Below, one piece after another: positions 1 through 5,167 of a stretch of DNA of 64,000 nucleotides. Both the position numbers and the translations under genes were made by a program. Source of the stretch: Pseudomonadota bacterium (GTDB taxonomy: Bacteria > Pseudomonadota > Gammaproteobacteria > Steroidobacterales > Steroidobacteraceae); NCBI GenBank assembly GCA_025356075.1, contig JANXUT010000044.1:1-64000 (forward strand). Reading direction: 5' to 3'. Below the pieces are notes generated by a model. The model was not told the DNA's origin, did no database searches, and saw nothing but the letters and a program-made list of their open reading frames with translations. Position 1 is the first letter of the stretch. Each line of letters starts with the position of its first letter.

Positions 1-140
1 TGAAAATCTACAGATACTCAGCCTCACTCTCTGCGAGCAAATGCCTTTGGATGAGCTACTTGCGCTCATCGACGCTGACCAAAATCCGTCCGAATCGCGT
101 AACCAGATGAATTTATTCGATTAACGTTGGGACACTACTG
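1..140 (+). mobile_element. right end of an IS4-family insertion sequence (partial)
   Basis: The window opens inside an insertion sequence. Its transposase reading frame ends at 124, and the element probably ends at about 139-142, where the sequence changes abruptly to the last box of an integron attC site (143-149). The exact end cannot be set because the left end lies outside the window. The element appears to have inserted into an attC site, leaving only that site's terminal R' box. Confidence 0.5.
2..124 (+). CDS. IS4-family transposase, C-terminal 40 residues (partial)
   Basis: Only the last 40 codons are present, ending NQMNLFD and then TAA at 122-124. The stretch LQILSLTLCEQMPLDELL, a short polar linker and a closing NQxNLFD are, from memory, typical of the C-terminus of DDE transposases of the IS4 family (the DUF4372-containing type). 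The DDE catalytic residues would lie upstream, outside the window. The family call rests on this short tail only. Confidence 0.6.
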   Translation, partial: ENLQILSLTLCEQMPLDELLALIDADQNPSESRNQMNLFD

Positions 141-142
141 AC

Positions 143-149
143 GTTAGGT
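143..149 (+). other. attC remnant: R' box left after IS insertion
   Basis: GTTAGGT fits the integron core consensus GTTRRRY exactly. The rest of the attC site (R'', L'' and L') is absent, and IS sequence lies immediately to the left. In an intact array the recombination point would be between G143 and T144, which would make 144 the first base of the next cassette. Confidence 0.5.
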
Positions 150-155
150 GTCACC

Positions 156-470
156 TCAGCCTCGCGTAATGATCGCGGCAAGCTCTCGATTCGACGTTCC
201 GAGCGTGAGTAGCGATTTGACAATCAAATCCAGCGACACTGTCGGATCACCCGCTTCCATCTTGGCGACGCGAGACTGGCTCGATCTCATCGCTTGCGCG
301 AGCTCGATTTGCGAAACGCCGTGGGCCTTCCGCCGAGCCTTGAGGCCTTCGGCGAGTCTCAGCCGGAGCTCAATATACGACTCCTCTTCACCGGACAGAC
401 CCAGAAGCTCCCTCGGGCCGCCGATCTTCCAGCCTTTCGCCTCTAGCTTCTTGCGCTTACCTTCCCGCAT
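156..470 (-). CDS. higA: XRE-family antitoxin (HigA-like), second gene of a cassette TA module
   Basis: This 104-residue protein has a helix-turn-helix at about residues 45-85. It includes GVSQIELAQAMRSSQSRVAKME, here split as GVSQIELAQAM followed by RSSQSRVAKME, which is the usual XRE recognition fold. It would bind and neutralise the toxin encoded just upstream and repress the shared promoter. Its start overlaps the toxin gene's end by 14 bases, implying coupled translation. The toxin-first order matches higBA modules. The module runs opposite to the other cassette genes, so it must rely on its own promoter at 803-831. Confidence 0.8.
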   Translation of the reverse strand: MREGKRKKLEAKGWKIGGPRELLGLSGEEESYIELRLRLAEGLKARRKAHGVSQIELAQAMRSSQSRVAKMEAGDPTVSLDLIVKSLLTLGTSNRELAAIITRG

Positions 471-795
471 CGTCGTACTCCTTCAGTCGCTTCCTACACG
501 TCTCAATCATGGACCGCGGCGTCTGGTTCGTCTTTTTGGCGAAAACCTCGAGAATCACAATCGCGTCCCTGTCGATTCGATATACGACGCGCCAAGTGCT
601 GGCGACGTCATTGATCCGCAGCTCGTGGCACCGGGCCCCGATACCGGGCATCGGTCGCGACTGAGGCATCGACAGCAACTCGCCGCGTTGGAGCCGGCGA
701 AGAAGGAATCCCGCTTCGAGACGCGCCTCTCGAGTCAACGGCGGAGTTCTTATCTCGCCGTGAAGCCAGGCCAGTGGCTTGGCTTTTGGGCTCAC
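457..795 (-). CDS. higB: RelE/HigB-type toxin (phage Gp49-like, DUF891)
   Basis: The 112-residue protein has the Gp49-like/HigB pattern: PLAWL near the N-terminus, GFLLRRLQRGE, PMPGIGARCHELRI, WRVVYRID and FAKKTNQTP. Members of this family are mRNA interferases that act at the ribosome. The start is GTG at 793-795, preceded by AGGA. The predicted -10 box (803-808) leaves almost no leader before this GTG, so translation may be leaderless or start further in. Toxin activity is inferred from family membership; no inactivating lesion is visible. Confidence 0.8.
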   Translation of the reverse strand: MSPKAKPLAWLHGEIRTPPLTREARLEAGFLLRRLQRGELLSMPQSRPMPGIGARCHELRINDVASTWRVVYRIDRDAIVILEVFAKKTNQTPRSMIETCRKRLKEYDDAGR

Positions 796-802
796 GAGTC
801 CT

Positions 803-831
803 AGTATATGTCAGATCTGACATAGTAGCAA
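803..831 (-). promoter_or_regulatory. higBA promoter with palindromic operator
   Basis: On the minus strand, TTGCTA (826-831) and TATACT (803-808) are separated by exactly 17 bases. A perfect 18-base palindrome, TATGTCAGATCTGACATA, occupies 807-824, filling the spacer and touching the -10 box. An XRE antitoxin bound here would block RNA polymerase, the standard autoregulation of higBA modules. The toxin start codon lies 8 bases beyond the -10 box. Confidence 0.7.
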
Positions 832-836
832 GTGAC

Positions 837-923
837 ACCTAACTAAGGTTTGGCGCGGACCGTGAACGATAAAGTGCCAGAAATATGGCCGCGTACCGCG
901 GCCGCTCAACCTGGTCGTTAGCC
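837..923 (+). other. attC site 1 (87 bp, intact)
   Basis: The site begins with R'' ACCTAAC (837-843) and ends with R' GTTAGCC (917-923), whose CTAAC/GTTAG cores are complementary. Inside, GGTTTGGCG pairs imperfectly with CGCTCAACC, as the L'' and L' boxes of attC sites do. The centre folds as a perfect 7-bp hairpin, GGCCGCG-TAC-CGCGGCC (887-903). Its layout and sequence recur at 2161 and, decayed, at 3674. Confidence 0.75.
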
Positions 924-951
924 GTCTGATCGAGACTTTCTCGTTCGATTG

Positions 952-984
952 TTGACACCCCTATTTAATGTAGCTACATTAAAT
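952..984 (+). promoter_or_regulatory. brnTA promoter with 22-bp palindromic operator
   Basis: A consensus -35 box TTGACA (952-957) and a -10 box TACATT (975-980) are 17 bases apart. A perfect 22-base palindrome covers 963-984, with half-site ATTTAATGTAG followed by its exact complement. It spans most of the spacer, the -10 box and the expected transcription start. The BrnA antitoxin gene lies downstream, and BrnA proteins repress their own operons, so this is the likely BrnTA operator. The toxin ATG is 6 bases after the -10 box. Confidence 0.75.
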
Positions 985-985
985 C

Positions 986-1258
986 ATGCGCATTACCTGC
1001 GATCCGGCGAAACGCGCTTGGACGTTGCGGGAACGTGGTCTCGACATGCGACGTGCCGGCCAAATATTCGCCAGAGTACACTTCACTCGTGTCGACGACC
1101 GACGCAACTACGGCGAACCCCGCTTCGTCACCGTTGGATCGCTCGACGCTCGTCTCGTGGTGTTTATCTGGACTCCCCGAGGCTCGGCTCGACGCATCAT
1201 TAGCATGAGGCACTGCCATGACCGCGAAGAAAAAAGGCTCCGGCCGTACCTCCTCTGA
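986..1258 (+). CDS. brnT: BrnT-family toxin
   Basis: The 90-residue protein matches the BrnT family from end to end. It opens MRITCDPAKRAWTLRERGLD, then has the VHFTRVDDRRNYGEPRF core, VTVGSLDARLVVFIWTPRG, and the RRIISMR motif near the C-terminus. BrnT toxins are RelE-like ribonucleases that inhibit translation. The ATG at 986 sits 6 bases after the predicted -10 box and just past the operator, so there is no room for a Shine-Dalgarno sequence and a leaderless transcript is predicted. The antitoxin gene overlaps it by 41 bases. Confidence 0.85.
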   Translation: MRITCDPAKRAWTLRERGLDMRRAGQIFARVHFTRVDDRRNYGEPRFVTVGSLDARLVVFIWTPRGSARRIISMRHCHDREEKRLRPYLL

Positions 1259-1493
1259 ACGAGCGGAACCGCCCGAGATCGATGACGCCTGGATTTCTGG
1301 CGCCGATCTTTACGAGGGGGCAAGGCTCATTCGCCGCGGCCGGCCCAAACTGGCGAATCCCCGAAAGCTTCTGTCGTTGCGCCTACCGCCCGAGATCATT
1401 TCGCGATGGAAGGCATCGGGTCCCGGGTGGCAGACGCGAATGGCTGAAGTCCTAGAGCGCTCCATACCCCGGCGACGGCGGTCGGACGGCTAA
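1218..1493 (+). CDS. brnA: BrnA-family antitoxin
   Basis: This 91-residue protein has a charged, flexible N-terminal half and a C-terminal DNA-binding part containing LLSLRLPPEIISRWKASG, then PGWQTRMAEVL. These are hallmarks of BrnA ribbon-helix-helix antitoxins. It should neutralise BrnT and, as a complex, repress the palindromic promoter at 952-984. It starts inside the toxin gene in another frame, implying translational coupling. Its stop codon (1491-1493) lies within the R'' box of the cassette's own attC site, a tight packing usual for integron cassettes. Confidence 0.85.
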   Translation: MTAKKKGSGRTSSERAEPPEIDDAWISGADLYEGARLIRRGRPKLANPRKLLSLRLPPEIISRWKASGPGWQTRMAEVLERSIPRRRRSDG

Positions 1494-1616
1494 CTATCGG
1501 TTGTAGCGTCGCGCGGCCGACGGCTTCGCCGGGCCAAGGAGGGTTCGGATGACTTCGATAAAGTGTCGACCTGAACGGACAGTGCGGTCGCGCGCCGCTC
1601 AACCTAGACGTTAGCG
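1488..1616 (+). other. attC site 2 (129 bp)
   Basis: The site runs from GGCTAAC (1488-1494) to GTTAGCG (1610-1616). The L boxes are clear: GGTTGTAGCG pairs with CGCTCAACC once a single extra T is bulged out. That bulge corresponds to the extrahelical base that lets integrases recognise the bottom strand. The site is longer than its neighbours and has a different central region, so this cassette probably came from another source array. Confidence 0.7.
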
Positions 1617-1623
1617 GTCTTCC

Positions 1624-1651
1624 TTGACGGGTCTTACGTTGTAGTTACACT
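1624..1651 (+). promoter_or_regulatory. promoter of the second BrnTA-like cassette
   Basis: TTGACG (1624-1629) and TACACT (1646-1651) are 16 bases apart. A short inverted repeat, TAGT-TAC-ACTA (1642-1652), spans the spacer end and the -10 box, but it is far less perfect than the operators of the two neighbouring modules. The toxin ATG at 1658 lies 7 bases past the -10 box, again predicting a leaderless message. Confidence 0.5.
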
Positions 1652-1657
1652 ATACGT

Positions 1658-1950
1658 ATGCGTGCTCTTTCGTTCGAATGGGACGAATCCAAGAACCGCG
1701 CTAACCAACTGAAGCACGGGGTCTCGTTCGAAGAAACTCGCTCCGCGTTTCTCGCCGAGAACGCGCGCCTGATCGCCGGTTCGGAACACTCCGATGACGA
1801 GTCCCGATTCGTGATCCTTGGGCTCAGTATTCGCGCAGGGTGTTGGTGGTGTGTCACTGCTACCGCGGACCGTCTGAGACAATTCGTATCATCTCCGCTC
1901 GGCGAGCGGGCCCGTCCGAGCGCCGCGCATACTTTAGGTGGCTGAAATGA
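1658..1950 (+). pseudogene. BrnT-like toxin gene with a one-base frameshift
   Basis: The first part encodes a normal BrnT-type N-terminus, including FEWDESKNRANQLKHGVSFE, and reads to GLSIRA at about 1838. The family-typical continuation RVLVVCHCYR, then TIRIISARRA and YFRWLK, is found in another frame and ends at TGA 1948-1950. A single missing base near 1838-1842, in the region CGCGCAGGGTG, explains the break. Without repair the gene yields 95 residues with an unrelated tail. The repaired stop overlaps the antitoxin ATG as ATGA. Real inactivation and a sequencing error cannot be told apart here. Confidence 0.75.
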
Positions 1951-2159
1951 AGACGAGTTATGACTTCTCGAAATCCGTTCCAACTCCCTATGTTCGGAAA
2001 GCGAAACGACAGATCACGATCCGCCTCGACAGCGAGGCGGTCGACTATTTCAAGTCGCTATCGAAGCAGAGCGGCATCCCGTATCAAAACCTCATAAACC
2101 TCTATCTTCGCGACTGCGCCAACGCGAAGAAGCGCCTGAAAATGGCGTGGGCATCCTGA
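1947..2159 (+). CDS. BrnA/CopG-type antitoxin of the frameshifted toxin
   Basis: The 70-residue protein starts MKTSYDFSKS and contains KRQITIRLDSEAVDYFKSL, then SGIPYQNLINLYLRDCA. This is a ribbon-helix-helix DNA-binding antitoxin of the type paired with short BrnT-like toxins. ATG at 1947 is preferred because AGGTGG precedes it and it overlaps the repaired toxin stop as ATGA; an in-frame GTG lies at 1938. The antitoxin is intact although its toxin is broken, so any remaining role would be as a repressor or as an immunity factor against related toxins. Confidence 0.75.
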   Translation: MKTSYDFSKSVPTPYVRKAKRQITIRLDSEAVDYFKSLSKQSGIPYQNLINLYLRDCANAKKRLKMAWAS

Positions 2160-2160
2160 C

Positions 2161-2244
2161 GTCTAACTATAGCTTGGAGCAGGCCGTGAACGATAAAGCT
2201 TGTATTTGGCCGTGTACCGCGGCCGCTCAACCTGGACGTTCGGC
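2161..2244 (+). other. attC site 3 (84 bp)
   Basis: The site runs from R'' GTCTAAC (2161-2167), which fits RYYYAAC, to R' GTTCGGC (2238-2244). GCTTGGAGC pairs with GCTCAACC apart from one bulged G, as expected for the L boxes. The central hairpin GGCCGTG-TAC-CGCGGCC (2208-2224) and the block CGTGAACGATAAAG are shared with attC site 1, so the two sites have a common origin. Confidence 0.7.
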
Positions 2245-2271
2245 GTCGGATTGGACAACGGGAGCACTGAC

Positions 2272-2586
2272 TTGAACAAGACACCGTTTCTTGTCGCTAC
2301 TGTGGCTGAACTGCGCCGTCGCCTCGGTAGCAGCGCATTCGCGCTCTCCGACCATTGGACAGCCGACCAAACCGCCGTCGGATTGTCGCATCCGGCTCGC
2401 CCGGGTCTTCTCATGTACCTGGCGGTTAGCGAAATTGATCCGGAAGCGTTCTTTGTGAGTTTTGAAACATCACCGTCGGGCGAATGGGTGGGCCATTCTT
2501 ACCTACCGGAGGAGGAGCGACGCATTGAGGGTGTGGACGCGCTCGCCAACGCGCTCGCGACGCACCTCCGTCGGGCCGACGCCTAG
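2272..2586 (+). CDS. hypothetical integron cassette protein
   Basis: I do not recognise the family. The 104-residue product has no signal peptide or membrane segment, is slightly acidic, and reads as one compact domain with a WVGHSYLPEEERRIEGVDAL segment near the C-terminus. TTG at 2272 is chosen because GGGAG (2260-2264) precedes it at a good distance. The open frame extends upstream into attC site 3, which is unlikely to be coding. The stop codon (2584-2586) lies at the start of the next attC site. Position and size are those of a cassette gene. Confidence 0.6.
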   Translation: MNKTPFLVATVAELRRRLGSSAFALSDHWTADQTAVGLSHPARPGLLMYLAVSEIDPEAFFVSFETSPSGEWVGHSYLPEEERRIEGVDALANALATHLRRADA

Positions 2587-2667
2587 CCAAGCATTGGGAC
2601 GGACTGTGAACAATAACGCGCCTTGTATGCGGCTGCGTACCGCACCCGCTCGGCCAAAACGTTGGAC
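2581..2667 (+). other. attC site 4 (87 bp, diverged)
   Basis: The right end GTTGGAC (2661-2667) fits the R' consensus fully. The left box reads GCCTAGC, with one change in the AAC core. The inner sequence aligns with sites 1 and 3 (TGTGAACAATAA, GCGTACCGC, then CCGCTCGGCC in place of CCGCTCAACC), but L-box pairing is poor. The site is the same length as site 1, so it is a diverged member of the same set and may recombine weakly. Confidence 0.55.
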
Positions 2668-2694
2668 GAGGCGATTGGCCTGGCAAGAGGGCGT

Positions 2695-3147
2695 ATGAAC
2701 TCGCCTTCTGAGGCGCTTGCGGGCTTTCTGGCGAAGTTTGATCCCGCGATTGCGACCGACGCTCGTGGCGCGTTGACGCGTCTTCGGAAGCGCCTCCCGG
2801 GCGCGACGGAGCTCGTCTATGACAACTACAATGCGCTGGCTATCGGCTTCGGCCCCGGGCCAAAGACGTCGGAAACGATTGTCGCTATTGCCGTCTATCC
2901 TCGATGGGGGCGCCTGTTTTTTCATCGTGGAGCTCGGCTCAAGGACCCGGACGGGATACTGAAGGGAAGCGGGACCACCGCCCGCCACATCGTGCTCCGG
3001 CGCGCCAGCGACATCGGCTCCCGAGAAATCGATGCTTTGATGGCCGCTGCTCTCGCAGCCTCTGCAAGACCCATCGACCCTAGGGCGAAGCGAAAACTCA
3101 TCATCAAGTCAGTGAGCGCCAGACAGTGCCCGCGGCGCCCCGTCTAA
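2695..3147 (+). CDS. DUF1801 domain protein (cassette gene)
   Basis: The 150-residue protein contains ALTRLRKRLPGATELVYDNYNALAIGF split across the fold, then YPRWGRLFFHRGARLKDPD, and RKLIIKSVSARQCPRRP at the C-terminus. This matches DUF1801 (YdhG-like) proteins, small soluble proteins whose biochemical role is not established. ATG at 2695 is preceded by AGAGG (2686-2690); upstream in-frame codons lie in attC site 4. The stop falls in the next attC site's R'' box. Being bounded by attC sites on both sides marks it as a mobile cassette gene. Confidence 0.75.
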   Translation: MNSPSEALAGFLAKFDPAIATDARGALTRLRKRLPGATELVYDNYNALAIGFGPGPKTSETIVAIAVYPRWGRLFFHRGARLKDPDGILKGSGTTARHIVLRRASDIGSREIDALMAAALAASARPIDPRAKRKLIIKSVSARQCPRRPV

Positions 3148-3237
3148 CTATCGGCCGGAGCGAGCCATGGACGAATCCGTGCCCGGCGCACGCACCGTGA
3201 TCGGCCGGCCGAACCCTTAAGCCCCTGGACGAACGCC
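3142..3237 (+). other. attC site 5 (degenerate)
   Basis: R'' GTCTAAC (3142-3148) is intact and is followed by CTATCGGCCGGAGCGAGCC, resembling the L'' region of site 3. The expected right end is eroded: CCTGGACGAACGCC stands where site 3 has CCTGGACGTTCGGC, so the invariant GTT is lost. It probably cannot recombine any more. Confidence 0.45.
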
Positions 3238-3238
3238 A

Positions 3239-3679
3239 ATGCAAATGCTCATGTGTGTGCTGGCCGCGCTGTCGGCTGCACTATTTGCCGGGGCCGCGCT
3301 CTACATCAATCTCGCGGAGCACCCGGCGCGGCTCGAACTCGACACGCGCTCGGCCGCCGCCCAATGGGCGCCAAGCTACCGCCGCGCCACCTGGCTGCAG
3401 GCGCCACTCGCGCTGGTGAGCCTTTGTGCCGGTGTCGCCGCTTCACTGATGGGCGCTGGCCCAGGATGGGCCGTGGCCGGCGCGCTGATCGGGTCGGTGG
3501 TTCCGTTCACGTTCCTCGGCATCATGCCGACGAATCACGCGTTGCTTGCTCCGGAGCGGGACCTCGACTCGGCCGAGACGCGAGCGCTATTGGTGCGCTG
3601 GGGCCGGCTCCATGCCGTGCGGACCGTGCTCAGCCTCGCGGCGACGGTCCTCGACCTTTGCTTGCTCGCAGGGGCCTGA
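3239..3679 (+). CDS. DUF1772 membrane protein
   Basis: This 146-residue protein has four hydrophobic segments (about residues 3-24, 55-72, 78-97 and 122-143). It carries ALYINLAEHPARLELD, WAPSYRRATWLQAPLA and the IMPTNHALL and LLVRWGRLHAVRT motifs of the DUF1772 family (anthrone-oxygenase-like membrane proteins). The natural substrate of bacterial members is unknown. The ATG at 3239 lies 2 bases after the relic of attC site 5. Start and stop are both tightly flanked by attC-like sequence, so this is an older cassette whose sites have decayed. Confidence 0.75.
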   Translation: MQMLMCVLAALSAALFAGAALYINLAEHPARLELDTRSAAAQWAPSYRRATWLQAPLALVSLCAGVAASLMGAGPGWAVAGALIGSVVPFTFLGIMPTNHALLAPERDLDSAETRALLVRWGRLHAVRTVLSLAATVLDLCLLAGA

Positions 3680-3760
3680 CGATGCGTTGGCGCGAGCCGT
3701 GAACGAGAGGGCGCCTCGTGGTGGGCCGCGATCCGCGGCCGGCAGGCCGATACATTTGGC
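3674..3760 (+). other. attC site 6 (relic)
   Basis: The block GCCTGACGATGCGTTGGCGC, then GAGCCGTGAACGAGAGGG, aligns with the left half of attC site 1. The central hairpin GGCCGCG-ATC-CGCGGCC (3724-3740) is still perfect. The right end reads ACATTTGGCC where site 1 has TCGTTAGCC, and the L' box is lost. It is recognisable as a former attC site but is likely inactive. Confidence 0.45.
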
Positions 3761-3775
3761 CGGCGGGGGCAGGCG

Positions 3776-4165
3776 ATGAGACGCACGTGGACAATAATTG
3801 CAGTGGGCAGCGTTGTCGGCAGCTTCAAGTGGTACCAGGCGCTCTTTGGTCAGCCGGCGATGCTTCCGGCCCACGATTACTTCGGGCAAATTCTTGATTC
3901 GGATGGAACGGTGCTGCTCTGCCTTCACGCATGGGGTGCTCACGAGCACCCGTCGTTGATGAGCCCCGATCGCGCGACTCCCGGCAACGGCTTGCTGCTC
4001 TTCTTTCGCGTCGATGACTTCGACCGGGCGCTTGAACGGGCACGCGCTCTGGTCGCCCGGTTCGAGGAGGAGCCGCACGTGAATCCGAACACCGAAACCA
4101 TGGAATTCTCGCTGCGGGATCCGGACGGATACTACGTTACGATCAGTGCGCGCGGCGCCGACTGA
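3776..4165 (+). CDS. VOC-superfamily (glyoxalase-like) protein
   Basis: The 129-residue protein has the beta-alpha-beta pattern of one VOC module: FKWYQALFG near residues 17-25, HDYFGQILDSDGTVLLCLH, GNGLLLFFRVDDFDRALERA, and FSLRDPDGYYVTIS at the C-terminus. VOC proteins bind divalent metals and act as glyoxalases, dioxygenases or drug-binding resistance proteins; no substrate can be assigned. The H and E residues could form part of a metal site. It follows attC site 6 closely, so it was probably also brought in as a cassette. Confidence 0.75.
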   Translation: MRRTWTIIAVGSVVGSFKWYQALFGQPAMLPAHDYFGQILDSDGTVLLCLHAWGAHEHPSLMSPDRATPGNGLLLFFRVDDFDRALERARALVARFEEEPHVNPNTETMEFSLRDPDGYYVTISARGAD

Positions 4166-4249
4166 GTGACCGTCGGGATGGCTCGTGAGCGAGCGCAGCG
4201 CCGACGCGTGGTCGAGCACGGAAGTTTCCAACGGCTCCGGGAGGCGCAA

Positions 4250-4450
4250 ATGCGGGCGTACGCAGCAACAAGCGGGCTGATCTTCTGCCTCATCGTAGTC
4301 GCACACATCGCGCGTATCGCGGCGGAAGGCTTGGGGGCGCTTAAGAGCCCGGTGTTCGTGATCGCCTCGTGCGTCTCGCTCGCGATGCTCGCACGGTCAA
4401 TCGTCGTGTTCGGTCGAAGCGGCGGTCGCGGAGGCCGCGGCGCAGGCTAG
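4250..4450 (+). CDS. small two-helix membrane protein
   Basis: The 66-residue product starts MRAYAATSGLIFCLIVVAHI, has a second hydrophobic segment (about residues 34-53) and ends in a Gly/Arg-rich tail. ATG at 4250 is preceded by GGGAGG (4239-4244), a strong ribosome-binding site. I do not recognise the family. It lies in the accessory block after the cassette array, with no further clear attC site. Confidence 0.55.
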   Translation: MRAYAATSGLIFCLIVVAHIARIAAEGLGALKSPVFVIASCVSLAMLARSIVVFGRSGGRGGRGAG

Positions 4451-4771
4451 ACCGTCGTGGTCCACCGTGCGGCTGAAGCGAGCCGGGAGCGACGAGGCGC
4501 CCCGAACGTGCCGGCCTACGGCGACGTCTCGCCCTTGACGCCACGGATGGCGCGCTTGCTTCGACCACGGGCGGATGCCTCGCCGCGCAGCACGCGTCGC
4601 TCCAGGCGACCGCTGGTGAGTACAATTCGCCCGGACCGACGTGCAAGTCGCGCCGCTCGCGACCTGCTTGGCTGGGGGGCGAGCGTCGCTCGTTGGTTGA
4701 CGGGGTCCCTCGAGCGCGGTCTCGCTCGCTCGCTGGATGACCTCAACGTAAGAGGCCTCGTGAATCACGTG
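4451..4771. other. intergenic stretch without a convincing gene
   Basis: An open frame runs through these 321 bases but reads as Arg/Ala-rich low-complexity sequence with no recognisable domain, no ribosome-binding site and no hydrophobic pattern. The segment around 4470-4510 (GCGAGCCGGGAGCGACGAGG) faintly resembles the left half of attC site 6, but has no matching right half. Confidence 0.4.
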
Positions 4772-5128
4772 ATGTCCAAACCCGCAGTCTCGGTATTCGT
4801 CTTCGGCATCTACGCCGCGTGCCTCGCCTGCATGCTGCTGATCGCACCGAACGTGCTCCTTGGGCTGTTCCGGATACCTGCCACCACCGACGTGTGGATC
4901 CGCATTGTCGGAATGCTGCTGCTTTACCTCGGGGGCTATTACATGCTTGCGGCGCGGACGGAAGCCGTGGCGTTCTTCCGCTTGTCGGTGTGGCTGCGAA
5001 TGTCTGTCATCGCGTTCTTTGGAGTCTTTGTCCTTCTCGGCGTGGCGCCGCCAGTACTCCTGCTGTTCGGCGCCGTGGACTTCGCGATGGCGGCGTGGAC
5101 CTGGGGCGCTTTGCGGAACGCCCCGTGA
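4772..5128 (+). CDS. four-helix integral membrane protein, unknown
   Basis: The 118-residue protein consists almost entirely of hydrophobic helices (about residues 6-28, 43-61, 69-90 and 91-113). A short basic segment, RLSVWLRM, links helices 2 and 3. ATG at 4772 (MSKPAVSVFVFG) fits the beginning of the first helix; the ribosome-binding site is weak. No family was recognised. It marks the boundary between the accessory block and the more regular chromosomal genes that follow. Confidence 0.6.
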   Translation: MSKPAVSVFVFGIYAACLACMLLIAPNVLLGLFRIPATTDVWIRIVGMLLLYLGGYYMLAARTEAVAFFRLSVWLRMSVIAFFGVFVLLGVAPPVLLLFGAVDFAMAAWTWGALRNAP

Positions 5129-5167
5129 CTGCGCCTACGGCCGGGTAGGGCGGGCTCGCCTCGACTG

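Noticed and set aside
148-804. A 218-codon plus-strand frame opposite the higBA module
   Set aside because: The minus-strand genes have clear family matches and a promoter; the plus-strand product has no recognisable features.
4465-4545. Possible seventh attC relic after the small membrane protein gene
   Set aside because: Only a faint match to the left half of the site at 3674; no right half, no R' box and no central hairpin.
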